The translations under genes and the position numbers were made by a program. A DNA stretch of 24,288 bases from positions 1-24,288 of the forward strand of contig CALNBM010000060.1 in assembly GCA_937874195.1 (NCBI GenBank). Direction: 5' to 3'. Shown in pieces: positions 1-7,420 of the stretch; within the stretch, counting starts at the first letter, position 1, and each line of letters starts with the position of its first letter. The DNA is from an uncultured Clostridia bacterium (lineage in GTDB: Bacteria; Bacillota; Clostridia; Christensenellales; UBA1242). Below the pieces are notes generated by a model. It ran no database searches. It worked only from the letters and a program-made list of their open reading frames with translations, and was not told the DNA's origin.

Positions 1-21
1 TTTACCAATAAATCGCACGAA

Positions 22-618
22 CTACTCTTCCCAATTATTATCTCTATCAAGCGCATAAAGCCTGCCAATAACTGTTGCTATTTCACCAATTTCAAGTTTC
101 TTCATTTCATCTTCAATTCGTTTAATAAACATGTGTGCGCTTTTGGGAGGAGTGTCTCTGCCATCTGTGAAAATATGTAAGTAAACATTTTTAACATCAC
201 GGTCTTTTGCCATTTTAAGTAGTGCAAACAAATGGTCAATATGCCCATGCACACCACCATTTGTTGGAATGCCCATAAGATGCAAACTTCTGTCTTCTAT
301 CTTTGCATTTTCCATAGCATCAATTAACACGGAGTTTTCAAAAAACTTACCATTTTCTATTTCCCTGTTAATTCTCACTAGCGGTTGATAAATAACTCGA
401 CCTGTTCCAATTGTTAAATGCCCAACATCGCTGGTTCCCGGTTGTCCTTCGGGAAGTCCTACTTGAAGTTCACTTGCTTCAAGAAGAGTATGTGGATATT
501 TATTGGATAATTTTTGCAAATTTACAGTATTTTCACATTTTACCGCACTTCTCTTTAAATCAACTGGATACCCCAAGCCGTCCATTATAATAAGCATTGT
601 TAATCTTTTTGCTTTCAT
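22..618 (-). CDS. gpmI: Phosphoglycerate mutase, cofactor-independent (N-terminal part, frame broken)
   Basis: Interconverts 3- and 2-phosphoglycerate in glycolysis, in the cytoplasm, using two metal ions and a phosphoserine. The 198 residues visible match the N-terminal part of the ~510-residue family. IMDGLG carries the metal-binding Asp13. GTSDVGH carries the nucleophile Ser63; the family usually has GNSEVGH. NGGVHGHIDH (120-129), DGRDTPP (152-158) and GRLYALDRDNNW (185-196) follow. An AAAAGG ribosome site precedes the start. It is the third gene after pgk and tpiA on the same strand. The frame hits a TAG stop at 22-24, directly after NNWEE. One extra base there would read WERV, the expected family motif. 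The gene is therefore probably full length beyond the window edge with a 1-base deletion, either a contig-end error or a real lesion. Confidence 0.88.
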   Translation of the reverse strand: MKAKRLTMLIIMDGLGYPVDLKRSAVKCENTVNLQKLSNKYPHTLLEASELQVGLPEGQPGTSDVGHLTIGTGRVIYQPLVRINREIENGKFFENSVLIDAMENAKIEDRSLHLMGIPTNGGVHGHIDHLFALLKMAKDRDVKNVYLHIFTDGRDTPPKSAHMFIKRIEDEMKKLEIGEIATVIGRLYALDRDNNWEE

Positions 619-692
619 ATTTCAACCTTTTATTTAGTTTTTACGCGATACTTAGAAATTATAATCAAATTCTAATTTTTTTTGTTTTAGCA

Positions 693-1442
693 TCAACTTA
701 TCAAACTATCTGCACTTTTTATAATTGCATTAAAATCTTTAAAATTTAAACTGGCACTACCTACCAAACCACCATCAATGCTAGGCATTTTAAGTAATTC
801 TTTTGCATTGCCAAGTTTTAAACTTCCCCCATATATTATTACTATATCCTTTTTTCCGCTAATATCATAAATAATTTTTTTCGCGTATGCAATAATCTCT
901 TCTGCTTGTTCACCTGTTGCAATCATACCCGTACCAATCGCCCAAATAGGCTCGTATGCAAAAATAATTTTTGATATATTTTCTTTGGAAATGTCTTTTA
1001 ATGCTCCGTGAATTTGCCTAAACACAACATCTTTTGCTAAACCTTGATTTCTTTCATTAAGCGTTTCACCAAAACATAAAATTGGAGTTAAATCGTTTTC
1101 TAAAACTTTTTTTGTTTTAGCATTTACAATCTCGTCTGTTTCATTAAATATATTCCTGCGTTCCCTGTGTCCAACAATCACTGTTTTAGCGTTAAAATCC
1201 TTAATCATTTTTACACTAATTTCGCCTGTGAATGCACCACTTTCTTCATAGTAGCAGTTTTGTACACCATATAAAATATTGCTGTCTTTTAACATTTCAT
1301 TTGCCAGCGGCAGATACACTGCTGGCACACACAAAACTGCCACGCTCTTATAACTTTGTTTTTTTAATTTTTCAAAATAAGGCACAAGTTCTGCCTTAGT
1401 TAAATTCATTTTCAAATTGCCTATTATATAAAGTTTTTTCAT
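693..1442 (-). CDS. tpiA: Triosephosphate isomerase
   Basis: Interconverts dihydroxyacetone phosphate and glyceraldehyde 3-phosphate, as a cytoplasmic TIM barrel dimer. The 249 residues equal the usual family length. Catalytic residues are visible: Lys11 (GNLKMN), His92 (GHRERR) and Glu164 in the signature AYEPIWAIGTG. The phosphate-binding loops are YGGSLKLGN (204-212) and GGLVGSASL (224-232). Two conserved spots differ from the usual sequence: Trp to Leu in GNWKMN, and Ser to Arg in GHSERR. The gene begins 20 bases after pgk ends. Its likely AGGAG ribosome site at 1460-1464 overlaps the pgk stop codon, with a rather long spacer. It lies inside the pgk-tpiA-gpmI operon and probably shares the pgk promoter. 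Confidence 0.96.
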   Translation of the reverse strand: MKKLYIIGNLKMNLTKAELVPYFEKLKKQSYKSVAVLCVPAVYLPLANEMLKDSNILYGVQNCYYEESGAFTGEISVKMIKDFNAKTVIVGHRERRNIFNETDEIVNAKTKKVLENDLTPILCFGETLNERNQGLAKDVVFRQIHGALKDISKENISKIIFAYEPIWAIGTGMIATGEQAEEIIAYAKKIIYDISGKKDIVIIYGGSLKLGNAKELLKMPSIDGGLVGSASLNFKDFNAIIKSADSLIS

Positions 1443-1462
1443 ATGTTATTCTACTTACGCTC

Positions 1463-2644
1463 CTACTTATTTTGAATTGCTTCCACACCCGGTAATTCTT
1501 TTCCTTCAAAAAGTTTTAAACTAGCGCCGCCACCTGTGGATATATGTGTAATTTTATCGCCCAGTCCCATGTTAATTACTGCCGCACCGCTGTCGCCTCC
1601 GCCAAGAATTGTTGTGCCATCAATGCTTGCAACTGCTTTTGCAACTTCGTATGTTCCTACTGCAAATTCAGGTGTTTCAAACACACCAACCGGCCCATTC
1701 CATATAATTGTTTTAGCCTGTTTTATAACGCTAACAAATTTATCAATTGTCTTTTTCCCGATGTCCACACCCATATAGCCTTCTTCAATATTTGCATCTT
1801 TAGAAAACTTTATACTGCTTGCATCAAATATTCCTTTTGCTATCACATAGTCTTCAGGCAACAATAATTGTACACCCTTTTCTTCCGCTTTTTTTAGCAT
1901 CACTTTAACATCTTCTAACTTACTTTCATCAAATAATGATTTGCCAATTTTATAACCCATAGCTTTTTGGAAAGTATAAGACATTCCACCGCCAAGAATT
2001 AAAGTGTCACAAGTGTCAAGCAGTTTATCAATAATCATTATTTTTTCTGAAATTTTAGCACCGCCAAGTATACCAACAAAAGGGCGTACTGGATTATTAA
2101 TCGTTCCAACAATTATGTCTAATTCTTTTTGAATTAAAAACCCAACTGCACTTGGTAAAAACTTTGCAACACCATAAGTGGATGCATGTTTTCTATGTGC
2201 AGTTCCAAATGCATCGTTAACATAAACATCACCAAGCTTTGCTAAAAGTCTAGCAAACTCTTCGTTATTTTCTTCTTCCCTTGCATCAAAACGCAAGTTC
2301 TCAATAAGTAAAATCTCTCCCGGTCGTAGTGCGCTTGCTTTGTTTTTTGCATCTTCACCAACAACATCGTTTGCCAAAATAATATCTTTTCCCGTAAGTT
2401 CTTTTAACCTGGATGCCACTGGACGCATAGAAAGTTCATCTATAAACTTTCCGTCTGGTCTGCCTAAATGGCTCATTAATATCACCGATCCACCATTATT
2501 TAAAACATAATTTATAGTGGGAAGTGATTCTTTTATACGATTATCGTCAGTTATTTTTATCCCATCTAGCGGAACATTAAAGTCCACTCTTATCAACGCT
2601 TTTTTATTAGTAAAATCAATATCTTTTAGTGTTTTCTTTTCCAT
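1463..2644 (-). CDS. pgk: Phosphoglycerate kinase
   Basis: Transfers a phosphate from 1,3-bisphosphoglycerate to ADP, the first ATP-forming step of lower glycolysis. At 393 residues it has the normal length. Family motifs run in order: RVDFNVPLDG (19-28), SHLGRPDGK (58-66), IENLRFDAREEE, NDAFGTAHRKHAS, FVGILGGAKISEKI, NGPVGVFE, the nucleotide-binding GGGDSGAAV, and STGGGASLKLFEGKELPG at the C-terminus. A GAGGA ribosome site (2656-2660) stands 11 bases before the ATG. It is the first gene of a pgk-tpiA-gpmI run, the usual Bacillota order, though gap is not beside it: the next gene upstream is dusB, beyond a 558-base gap that holds a terminator and a repeat. Confidence 0.97.
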   Translation of the reverse strand: MEKKTLKDIDFTNKKALIRVDFNVPLDGIKITDDNRIKESLPTINYVLNNGGSVILMSHLGRPDGKFIDELSMRPVASRLKELTGKDIILANDVVGEDAKNKASALRPGEILLIENLRFDAREEENNEEFARLLAKLGDVYVNDAFGTAHRKHASTYGVAKFLPSAVGFLIQKELDIIVGTINNPVRPFVGILGGAKISEKIMIIDKLLDTCDTLILGGGMSYTFQKAMGYKIGKSLFDESKLEDVKVMLKKAEEKGVQLLLPEDYVIAKGIFDASSIKFSKDANIEEGYMGVDIGKKTIDKFVSVIKQAKTIIWNGPVGVFETPEFAVGTYEVAKAVASIDGTTILGGGDSGAAVINMGLGDKITHISTGGGASLKLFEGKELPGVEAIQNK

Positions 2645-2682
2645 TTTTTTTTACATCCTCTATTTTTTTAAGCTATTGTTTT

Positions 2683-2711
2683 ATTATATAACACAATAGT
2701 TTTTTTTACAA
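2683..2711 (-). promoter_or_regulatory. Sigma-A-like promoter of pgk-tpiA-gpmI
   Basis: On the minus strand TTGTAA (2706-2711) and TATAAT (2683-2688) are separated by exactly 17 bases. The start of transcription would lie about 30 bases before the pgk ATG, leaving a short leader that contains the GAGGA ribosome site. The assignment rests on consensus match only. Confidence 0.62.
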
Positions 2712-2860
2712 ATCAATTATAAAAGTATTAAATTTTTAATTTCATTGTTTAGGCAATTTTAATTAATTTTTTTCAAAGTATATTGGCTAGCACTATAAGA
2801 TAGTTTGTTTTTGGTTGAGTTTTAAGTTTCTATCTATTCTTACAAATATTAAAATTAAAA

Positions 2861-3122
2861 AGATATCACATAAAAGGCGGGTTTTTTATGCGCGGGCTAA
2901 ACCCTTTTTCTCTGCATGCACTTAAAAGTATTTGACATTACTCGCAGTTTTTAGTTTTTAAATGGGTCTTTCATACTTATTTGGTTTAAAAATCATATTT
3001 TTTTTGATTTCTTACATATTTACTATTTTCTTTTCATTTTTACTACCGTATTTTGATGATATTTTATCAATTTAATACCAACATGAACTCTCACACGCAT
3101 AGCGTGTGGTTTAAGTTTACAG
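2861..3122. repeat. Intergenic repeat element, copy A (pairs with 7421-7702)
   Basis: This stretch aligns along most of its length with 7421-7702. Shared blocks, in plus-strand order, are TAAAAGG, a GGG-CTAAACCC motif, CTCGCAGTTTT, AATGGGTCT, CATACTTATTT, TACATATT and a terminal TTTACAG. One end (2867-2898) can fold on the minus strand into an ATAAAA/TTTTAT hairpin; copy B folds the same place with different bases. The other end has a perfect 7-bp hairpin, CACACGC-ATA-GCGTGTG (3092-3108). No open reading frame is retained. It lies 6 bases beyond the dusB terminator. It may be a miniature derivative of an IS200/IS605-type element (hairpin ends, no obvious terminal inverted repeats) or a structured RNA. 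I do not recognise it as a named family. Confidence 0.72.
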
Positions 3123-3126
3123 AAAT

Positions 3127-3163
3127 AAAAAAGAATAATATATCTTTTATATTATTCTTTTTT
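3127..3163 (-). terminator. Intrinsic terminator of dusB
   Basis: A perfect 16-bp inverted repeat (3127-3142 with 3148-3163, loop TCTTT) has A6 and T6 at its outer ends, so either strand ends in a U tract. It starts 40 bases after the dusB stop. Because it is symmetrical it could also stop transcription entering from the other side. Confidence 0.8.
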
Positions 3164-3202
3164 ATAAATTTAAATTATATTATTTTTTTATCAATTAAAT
3201 TT

Positions 3203-4126
3203 TCACTTTAAAAATTCTTTTATGGCTATTAGCATTTCATCTAAGTTTTCACTTTTTGTTATAAATAGTTTTATATCACGAGTCTTTTCTTCATTTTTCA
3301 AATACCATAAAAAATGTTTTTTCATATATTTTGATAAGAATTTATCACTGTAATATTCACGAAGTAAATCAACATGTCTATTTATATAATAAAACTTGCT
3401 TTTTTTATCTTTTTTATTTCTTAGATTATAAAAAATGTTTGGATTACCAAGTGAGGCTCTCCCTACCATAACAGCACCACATTTTGTTGTTTCTAAAATG
3501 CTTTTATAACTGTCTATATCCACCACATCGCCATTTGCAATAACAGGAATACTGACTGCTTTCACCACGCGTGCAATTTCATCATAATTTGCTTTACCAC
3601 TGTAAAATTGCGAACGAACTCTGCCATGAACAGTGATAGCGGACGCCCCTGCTTGTTCACACATTTTGGCAAAATCTACCGCATTAACTTCTTCCCATCC
3701 CAACCTAAACTTTACTGTTATAGGTTTATCCGTAACAGCAACACATTGTTCAATAATTGTTTTAGCAAGAGCAGTATTTTTCATAAGCGCACAACCATCG
3801 CCATTATTTACTATTTTAGGTGCGGGGCAACCCATATTAATATCAATTATATCAAACTTTTCTAAGTGCGGACTTACACATGCTTTTGCCATAATTTCAG
3901 GCTCATGCCCAAAGATTTGAACTACTTTTATTTTTTCAGTTGGAGTGGTGTGCAATAATTCTAATGTGCGTTTGTTGTTATATAAGAGTCCCTTAGCGCT
4001 TACCATTTCCGTAACAGCATAATCAGCACCGCTTTCCACCGCTAATGCTCGAAAGGCAAAATCACTAGCCGATGCCATAGGTGCTAATATTAAATTATTT
4101 TTTAAAAATATGTTGCCTATTTTCAT
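3203..4126 (-). CDS. dusB: tRNA-dihydrouridine synthase (DusB-like)
   Basis: Flavin enzyme that reduces specific uridines in the D-loop of tRNA to dihydrouridine. The 307 residues cover the whole TIM-barrel family. Visible motifs are LAPMASASDFAFR (14-26), the FMN region VQIFGHEP (69-76), DINMGCPAPKI (95-105) with the catalytic Cys100, KFRLGW (139-144), TVHGRVRSQFYSG (165-177), IANGDV (196-201) and VGRASLGNP (221-229). The ribosome site AAGGAT (4132-4137) is 5 bases before the ATG. It is transcribed alone: a terminator lies downstream and another hairpin separates it from the HU gene upstream. In many Bacillota dusB stands elsewhere, so the position beside HU genes says little about its role. 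The DusB subtype is inferred from the motifs and host group. Confidence 0.93.
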   Translation of the reverse strand: MKIGNIFLKNNLILAPMASASDFAFRALAVESGADYAVTEMVSAKGLLYNNKRTLELLHTTPTEKIKVVQIFGHEPEIMAKACVSPHLEKFDIIDINMGCPAPKIVNNGDGCALMKNTALAKTIIEQCVAVTDKPITVKFRLGWEEVNAVDFAKMCEQAGASAITVHGRVRSQFYSGKANYDEIARVVKAVSIPVIANGDVVDIDSYKSILETTKCGAVMVGRASLGNPNIFYNLRNKKDKKSKFYYINRHVDLLREYYSDKFLSKYMKKHFLWYLKNEEKTRDIKLFITKSENLDEMLIAIKEFLK

Positions 4127-4151
4127 GTAATATCCTTAATCTTTATTATAA

Positions 4152-4196
4152 ATTTAAAAAAATATAAACCATAAAAAAGTTTATATTTTTTTAAAT
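4152..4196 (-). terminator. AT-rich terminator hairpin after the first HU gene
   Basis: A perfect 18-bp inverted repeat (4152-4169 with 4179-4196, loop of 9) lies 26 bases after the HU stop codon. The stem is nearly all A and T, with an internal U-rich run, so the assignment as terminator is likely but weaker than for GC-stemmed examples. It sits between the HU gene and dusB. Confidence 0.6.
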
Positions 4197-4221
4197 AATT
4201 TTTAAATTATCTATGCAATTA

Positions 4222-4500
4222 TTATTTTCTGTTTAAAGCTTCTTTGAATGCCTTACCTGCTTTAAATGCTGGAGCAACACTTGCTGGAACTTTAATTGTT
4301 TCTTGAGTTCTAGGATTTTTGCTAAGTCTAGCAGCTCTCTTTCTAGCCACAAATTTACCGAATCCAGCTATTGCAACTTCATTGTTACCCTTTAAGGTTT
4401 TAATGGTTGTTACAACAAATTCATTAATAATTGCTTCTACATCTTTTTGAGTTAATTCAGTCTTTTCAGCAATTTGTTTGATAAGTTCACTTTTATTCAT
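4222..4500 (-). CDS. hup: HU family DNA-binding protein
   Basis: Small dimeric nucleoid protein that bends DNA. Its 92 residues match the whole HU family: the helical N-terminus MNKSELIKQIAEKT, then AIAGFGKFVARKRAAR and the DNA-contacting arm SKNPRTQETIKVPAS, with the intercalating Pro in KNPRT, and AFKAGKAFKEAL at the end. The ribosome site AAAGGAGAT (4508-4516) is excellent. Its strong own promoter (4529-4557) fits a highly expressed nucleoid protein. A second, more diverged HU gene lies 130 bases upstream on the same strand. This copy is closer to standard bacterial HU and is probably the main one. Confidence 0.96.
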   Translation of the reverse strand: MNKSELIKQIAEKTELTQKDVEAIINEFVVTTIKTLKGNNEVAIAGFGKFVARKRAARLSKNPRTQETIKVPASVAPAFKAGKAFKEALNRK

Positions 4501-4528
4501 AAATAATATCTCCTTTTGATGATGTTTG

Positions 4529-4557
4529 ATTATAGCATATAATTAGCCATATATCAA
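4529..4557 (-). promoter_or_regulatory. Strong sigma-A-like promoter of the first HU gene
   Basis: Minus-strand TTGATA (4552-4557), a 17-base spacer and TATAAT (4529-4534), preceded by TGC, which makes an extended -10. Both boxes and the spacing are near consensus, and the site is 29 bases before the start codon. Confidence 0.75.
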
Positions 4558-4630
4558 TCATTTTTAAAGAAAATCCAATAATTTGGCTACAAATATAAAG
4601 CTTTTTAACGCAAATTTTTAGATTTAAGCT

Positions 4631-4903
4631 TTAAACAACTGCATCTTTTAAGGTTTTACCCGCTCTAAATACAGGTACTCTTGACGCAGGAAGCAAAACT
4701 CGTTGTTTCGTTTGCGGGTTATAAGATTTTCTTGGCTTTCTGTTCCTTGTTTCAAACTTTCCAAATCCCATTAAAGATATGCTTTCACCGTTTTGCAATG
4801 ATTGTCCCACAACCGTTATCATCACATCTAAAAATAATTTGCATTCCTTTTGGGTGAGATTACTTTTTCTGGAAAGTTTTTTAATAAAGTCGCTTTTATT
4901 CAT
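4631..4903 (-). CDS. HU/IHF-like DNA-binding protein, second copy
   Basis: A 90-residue HU-family protein. It has the N-terminal helices MNKSDFIKKLSRKSNLTQKE, the core LMGFGKFETRNRKPRK and the arm YNPQTKQRVLLPAS with its conserved Pro, ending FRAGKTLKDAVV. It differs from its neighbour at many positions and carries a Cys near residue 21 and a more basic arm, so the duplication is old. The start is backed by an AAAGGAGAA ribosome site. A TATAAT (4940-4945) upstream may be its -10 box; the -35 is weak. A function distinct from the first copy, for example timing in growth or sporulation, is possible, but nothing in the sequence shows it. Confidence 0.93.
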   Translation of the reverse strand: MNKSDFIKKLSRKSNLTQKECKLFLDVMITVVGQSLQNGESISLMGFGKFETRNRKPRKSYNPQTKQRVLLPASRVPVFRAGKTLKDAVV

Positions 4904-4939
4904 GATATGTTCTCCTTTAATTTTTTTTAACTTAACTAA

Positions 4940-4945
4940 ATTATA
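4940..4945 (-). promoter_or_regulatory. Possible -10 box of the second HU gene
   Basis: A perfect TATAAT on the minus strand, 37 bases before the start codon. No good -35 box stands at the right distance (ATTTAA at 17 bases), so it is only a candidate. Confidence 0.38.
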
Positions 4946-5008
4946 TCTTTGAGTTTCTAAGATTAAATTTGTTATATTAAAATAATTCCCATATTTACAT
5001 AATTAAAA

Positions 5009-6739
5009 CTATTTTCTTTGCAGTTTAAATTTTCTACTTCTAAGTCTGAGTGCAAACATTTCTTCCTCTGCATGAGTGAAAACTTTTGTTGTGTAAATAA
5101 GCACTAAATAAACAGCAATACCAATGAGTCCAGAAATTATAGAATAGAAAATTGTGTGCATAAAATTCATTAAAAATAATTTTATGAAATAAGCACAGAT
5201 AACAGCTATTCCCAGTGCGAAAATAGGACGAACTAAAAATCTACGCAAGTTTATATTTAACACAATATGTTTTTTTATAAATAACAAACAAATAAAACTT
5301 GCAATACTTAAAAAAACAACATTAGACAACATCACTCCAAAAACATTTATTTCTGGAATGGATACAAAAATATATGTAAAAATTATGCGAAAAATTAAAC
5401 TAATAAAAAGCGCAATAAAGGGAATTGCCGGCTTATTAATTGCCTGCAAAATCGCTGTGAATGTTTGAAAAAAGGCATAATAAATAATACTAACACTACC
5501 AAACATTAATAATTTATACGCAAAATTATACTCCAAAAACCCTTTGTCTGTTAAGCCTCCGCCAAATAATATTTTAATGATTTCCGGCGAATATAACACA
5601 AAAAACACAAACATAGGAAGGGCCAACAACCATGTCAATTTGATAAAAAACCCGCATTTTGTTTGGACTGTATTTACTGCTTTTTCATCATAACGCGACA
5701 AGTTTGGAACAATAGCAGTTGAGATTGAAACGATTAATAGTACGGGTAAACTTATTAAACTTGCAACTATTCCATTACTAAGCCCATAAAGACTCGTGGC
5801 AACAGTGCTCGAAAATCCGGTTCTTATTAGCAGATTAATTATAAGAAAACTATCCACAAACCCAGTTATAGGTATAATAATACTAGAAAGTGTTGCAGGA
5901 AAAGAATATTTAATCACTGTTGCAAAGGCAGTTTTATAAGTTATGTATTCTTTGTTAAAACATACATTATAGCGATTTTTCTTAACTTTTTTCACTGAAT
6001 GAATAAATTTCTTTTTACTTTTTAATACTTTTTTATAAAAAGTATTAATTCTTTTTTTTACCAGTTTACCTTCAACTTCAAAAAATTTATAGTCATACTT
6101 TTTTTTATATACTAAAAAATTAACTATTATTAACAACATTGCTAAAAATTCACTTACAGTAACACCTAACACTGCACCCAGTACAGCATATTCCACCCCT
6201 AAAAACAGCAATTTATATGATAGTAATAAACCAAATAATAGTTTAATTGTCTGTTCAAAAATTGTAGATATGCTGGTTGGCAACATATTCTCAATTCCTT
6301 GGAAGTATGCTCTAACAATAGAGATAACGGACGCGCATACAATGGCAGGAGCTATTGCTATATAGCCAATAGTTGCATTTGCATTACCTTGTAGAAGAGA
6401 AAATTGTTCACTATACAAAATTATGATTATAGAAAAAAAAATACTAATTGAAAAAGATAGTATTAATCCAGCGGTAAAAATTTTCATTTCATTGTCTTTA
6501 TTTTTTCTTGCCCTCTCAGCAGCAACAAGTTTAGTTACTGCTATCGCCACTCCACTGCTAGAAAGCACAAGTAATAATGAATAAAGCGGAAAAATTAGGT
6601 AGTATACGCCTAAGCCATTACTACCTAAAATATGCGTAAGCGGAACTTTATAGAAAGCACCAATTAATTTTGCAATAATACCGCCGACTGCTAAAATAAA
6701 AGCACCAAGTATAAAAGTGTGGCGTTTTTTAATTTTCAT
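5009..6739 (-). CDS. SpoVB/YabM-like lipid flippase (MOP superfamily)
   Basis: Membrane protein of the polysaccharide biosynthesis/SpoVB branch of the MOP exporter superfamily, which includes the lipid II flippase MurJ; in spore formers such proteins act in cortex or wall synthesis. The 576 residues carry about 14 membrane spans. Family motifs include IIAKLIGAFYKVPLT (21-35), SSSGVAIAVTKLVAAE (60-75) and RAYFQGIENMLPTSISTIFEQ (143-163). A Lys-rich insert of about 60 residues (211-270), rich in KKK and KKVKKN, stands between the two halves and is longer than usual. The start overlaps the end of spoVT by 11 bases, implying translational coupling. Bacillus has the same spoVT-yabM order. Which of the family's paralogues (YabM, SpoVB, YtgP) it matches functionally cannot be decided here. 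Confidence 0.88.
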   Translation of the reverse strand: MKIKKRHTFILGAFILAVGGIIAKLIGAFYKVPLTHILGSNGLGVYYLIFPLYSLLLVLSSSGVAIAVTKLVAAERARKNKDNEMKIFTAGLILSFSISIFFSIIIILYSEQFSLLQGNANATIGYIAIAPAIVCASVISIVRAYFQGIENMLPTSISTIFEQTIKLLFGLLLSYKLLFLGVEYAVLGAVLGVTVSEFLAMLLIIVNFLVYKKKYDYKFFEVEGKLVKKRINTFYKKVLKSKKKFIHSVKKVKKNRYNVCFNKEYITYKTAFATVIKYSFPATLSSIIIPITGFVDSFLIINLLIRTGFSSTVATSLYGLSNGIVASLISLPVLLIVSISTAIVPNLSRYDEKAVNTVQTKCGFFIKLTWLLALPMFVFFVLYSPEIIKILFGGGLTDKGFLEYNFAYKLLMFGSVSIIYYAFFQTFTAILQAINKPAIPFIALFISLIFRIIFTYIFVSIPEINVFGVMLSNVVFLSIASFICLLFIKKHIVLNINLRRFLVRPIFALGIAVICAYFIKLFLMNFMHTIFYSIISGLIGIAVYLVLIYTTKVFTHAEEEMFALRLRSRKFKLQRK

Positions 6740-7283
6740 TTGTTAGTTGCCTGTTTATATACTTGGAAACAAGTTCTAAACTTTTAATATCATGAGTTGA
6801 TATTTCGTCATCAGCAAAACCAAGTAAGCCAATTAAACCCTCACAATTTTCACCTGCTAAAATTGGCAAAAAAAGTTGACTTTTGCAGTTGTTTAATTTT
6901 TCAGTAGTGATATCAATAATAGTTGTTCCATCTGAATTATTAGCAACATAATTAGATGAAGAACACACCAAATCTACTAATTTTTCATTAATTTCCTTAT
7001 TTATAAAACTTTTCTTATTTTCTCCTGTGTATGCTATGATTTTTTCTTTATTGCAAACTAAAATGCTCTTATTTAACATTTGATTTAACACATCACAAAA
7101 ACCTTGTGCTATTTCTGCCAAACTTGTTACCGGATGAAATTTTTTAAGCACAAGTTCGCTATTTTCATTTATGTATATTTCAAGTTGCATACCAACATTC
7201 AACCTAAGCACATTTCTTATTTCTTTAGGAATAACAACTCTTCCTAGTTCGTCTATTTTTCTTACCATTCCTGTTTGCTTCAT
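6729..7283 (-). CDS. spoVT: Stage V sporulation regulator SpoVT (AbrB family)
   Basis: DNA-binding regulator which in Bacillus modulates sigma-G-dependent forespore genes. The 184 residues align with the full length of SpoVT (~178). Residues 1-50 form the AbrB-type swapped-hairpin domain, with TGMVRKIDELGRVVIPKEIR and LEIYINENSELVLKKFHP. Residues ~55-180 form the GAF-like regulatory domain, with SILVCNKEKIIAYTG and KKSFINKEI matching the family pattern. The start is fixed by AAGGAAA (7291-7297), 7 bases ahead. It is the first gene of a two-gene unit with the flippase. A sigma-G-like promoter (7314-7343) is placed correctly upstream, as expected for a forespore-controlled regulator. Confidence 0.92.
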   Translation of the reverse strand: MKQTGMVRKIDELGRVVIPKEIRNVLRLNVGMQLEIYINENSELVLKKFHPVTSLAEIAQGFCDVLNQMLNKSILVCNKEKIIAYTGENKKSFINKEINEKLVDLVCSSSNYVANNSDGTTIIDITTEKLNNCKSQLFLPILAGENCEGLIGLLGFADDEISTHDIKSLELVSKYINRQLTNEN

Positions 7284-7313
7284 TAAAACTTTTCCTTATA
7301 AAATATTTAAATA

Positions 7314-7343
7314 TAGTATCAGGAAAAAATTGGCGTTTTATGC
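7314..7343 (-). promoter_or_regulatory. Sigma-G/sigma-F-like promoter of spoVT
   Basis: Minus-strand GCATA (7339-7343), an 18-base spacer and GATACTA (7314-7320). The Bacillus sigma-G pattern is roughly gHATR, 17-18 bases, CATnHTA, so only the first -10 base deviates. The same bases include TGATACTAT, which could also act as an extended sigma-A -10, but no matching -35 is seen. The site is 31 bases before the spoVT start. Confidence 0.5.
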
Positions 7344-7420
7344 ACATTAAGTTGTTTTTTGAATATGATTTTCGTAAAATTTTTTTAATTGCTAAAATTG
7401 ATTTTGCATTATTAAAAACA

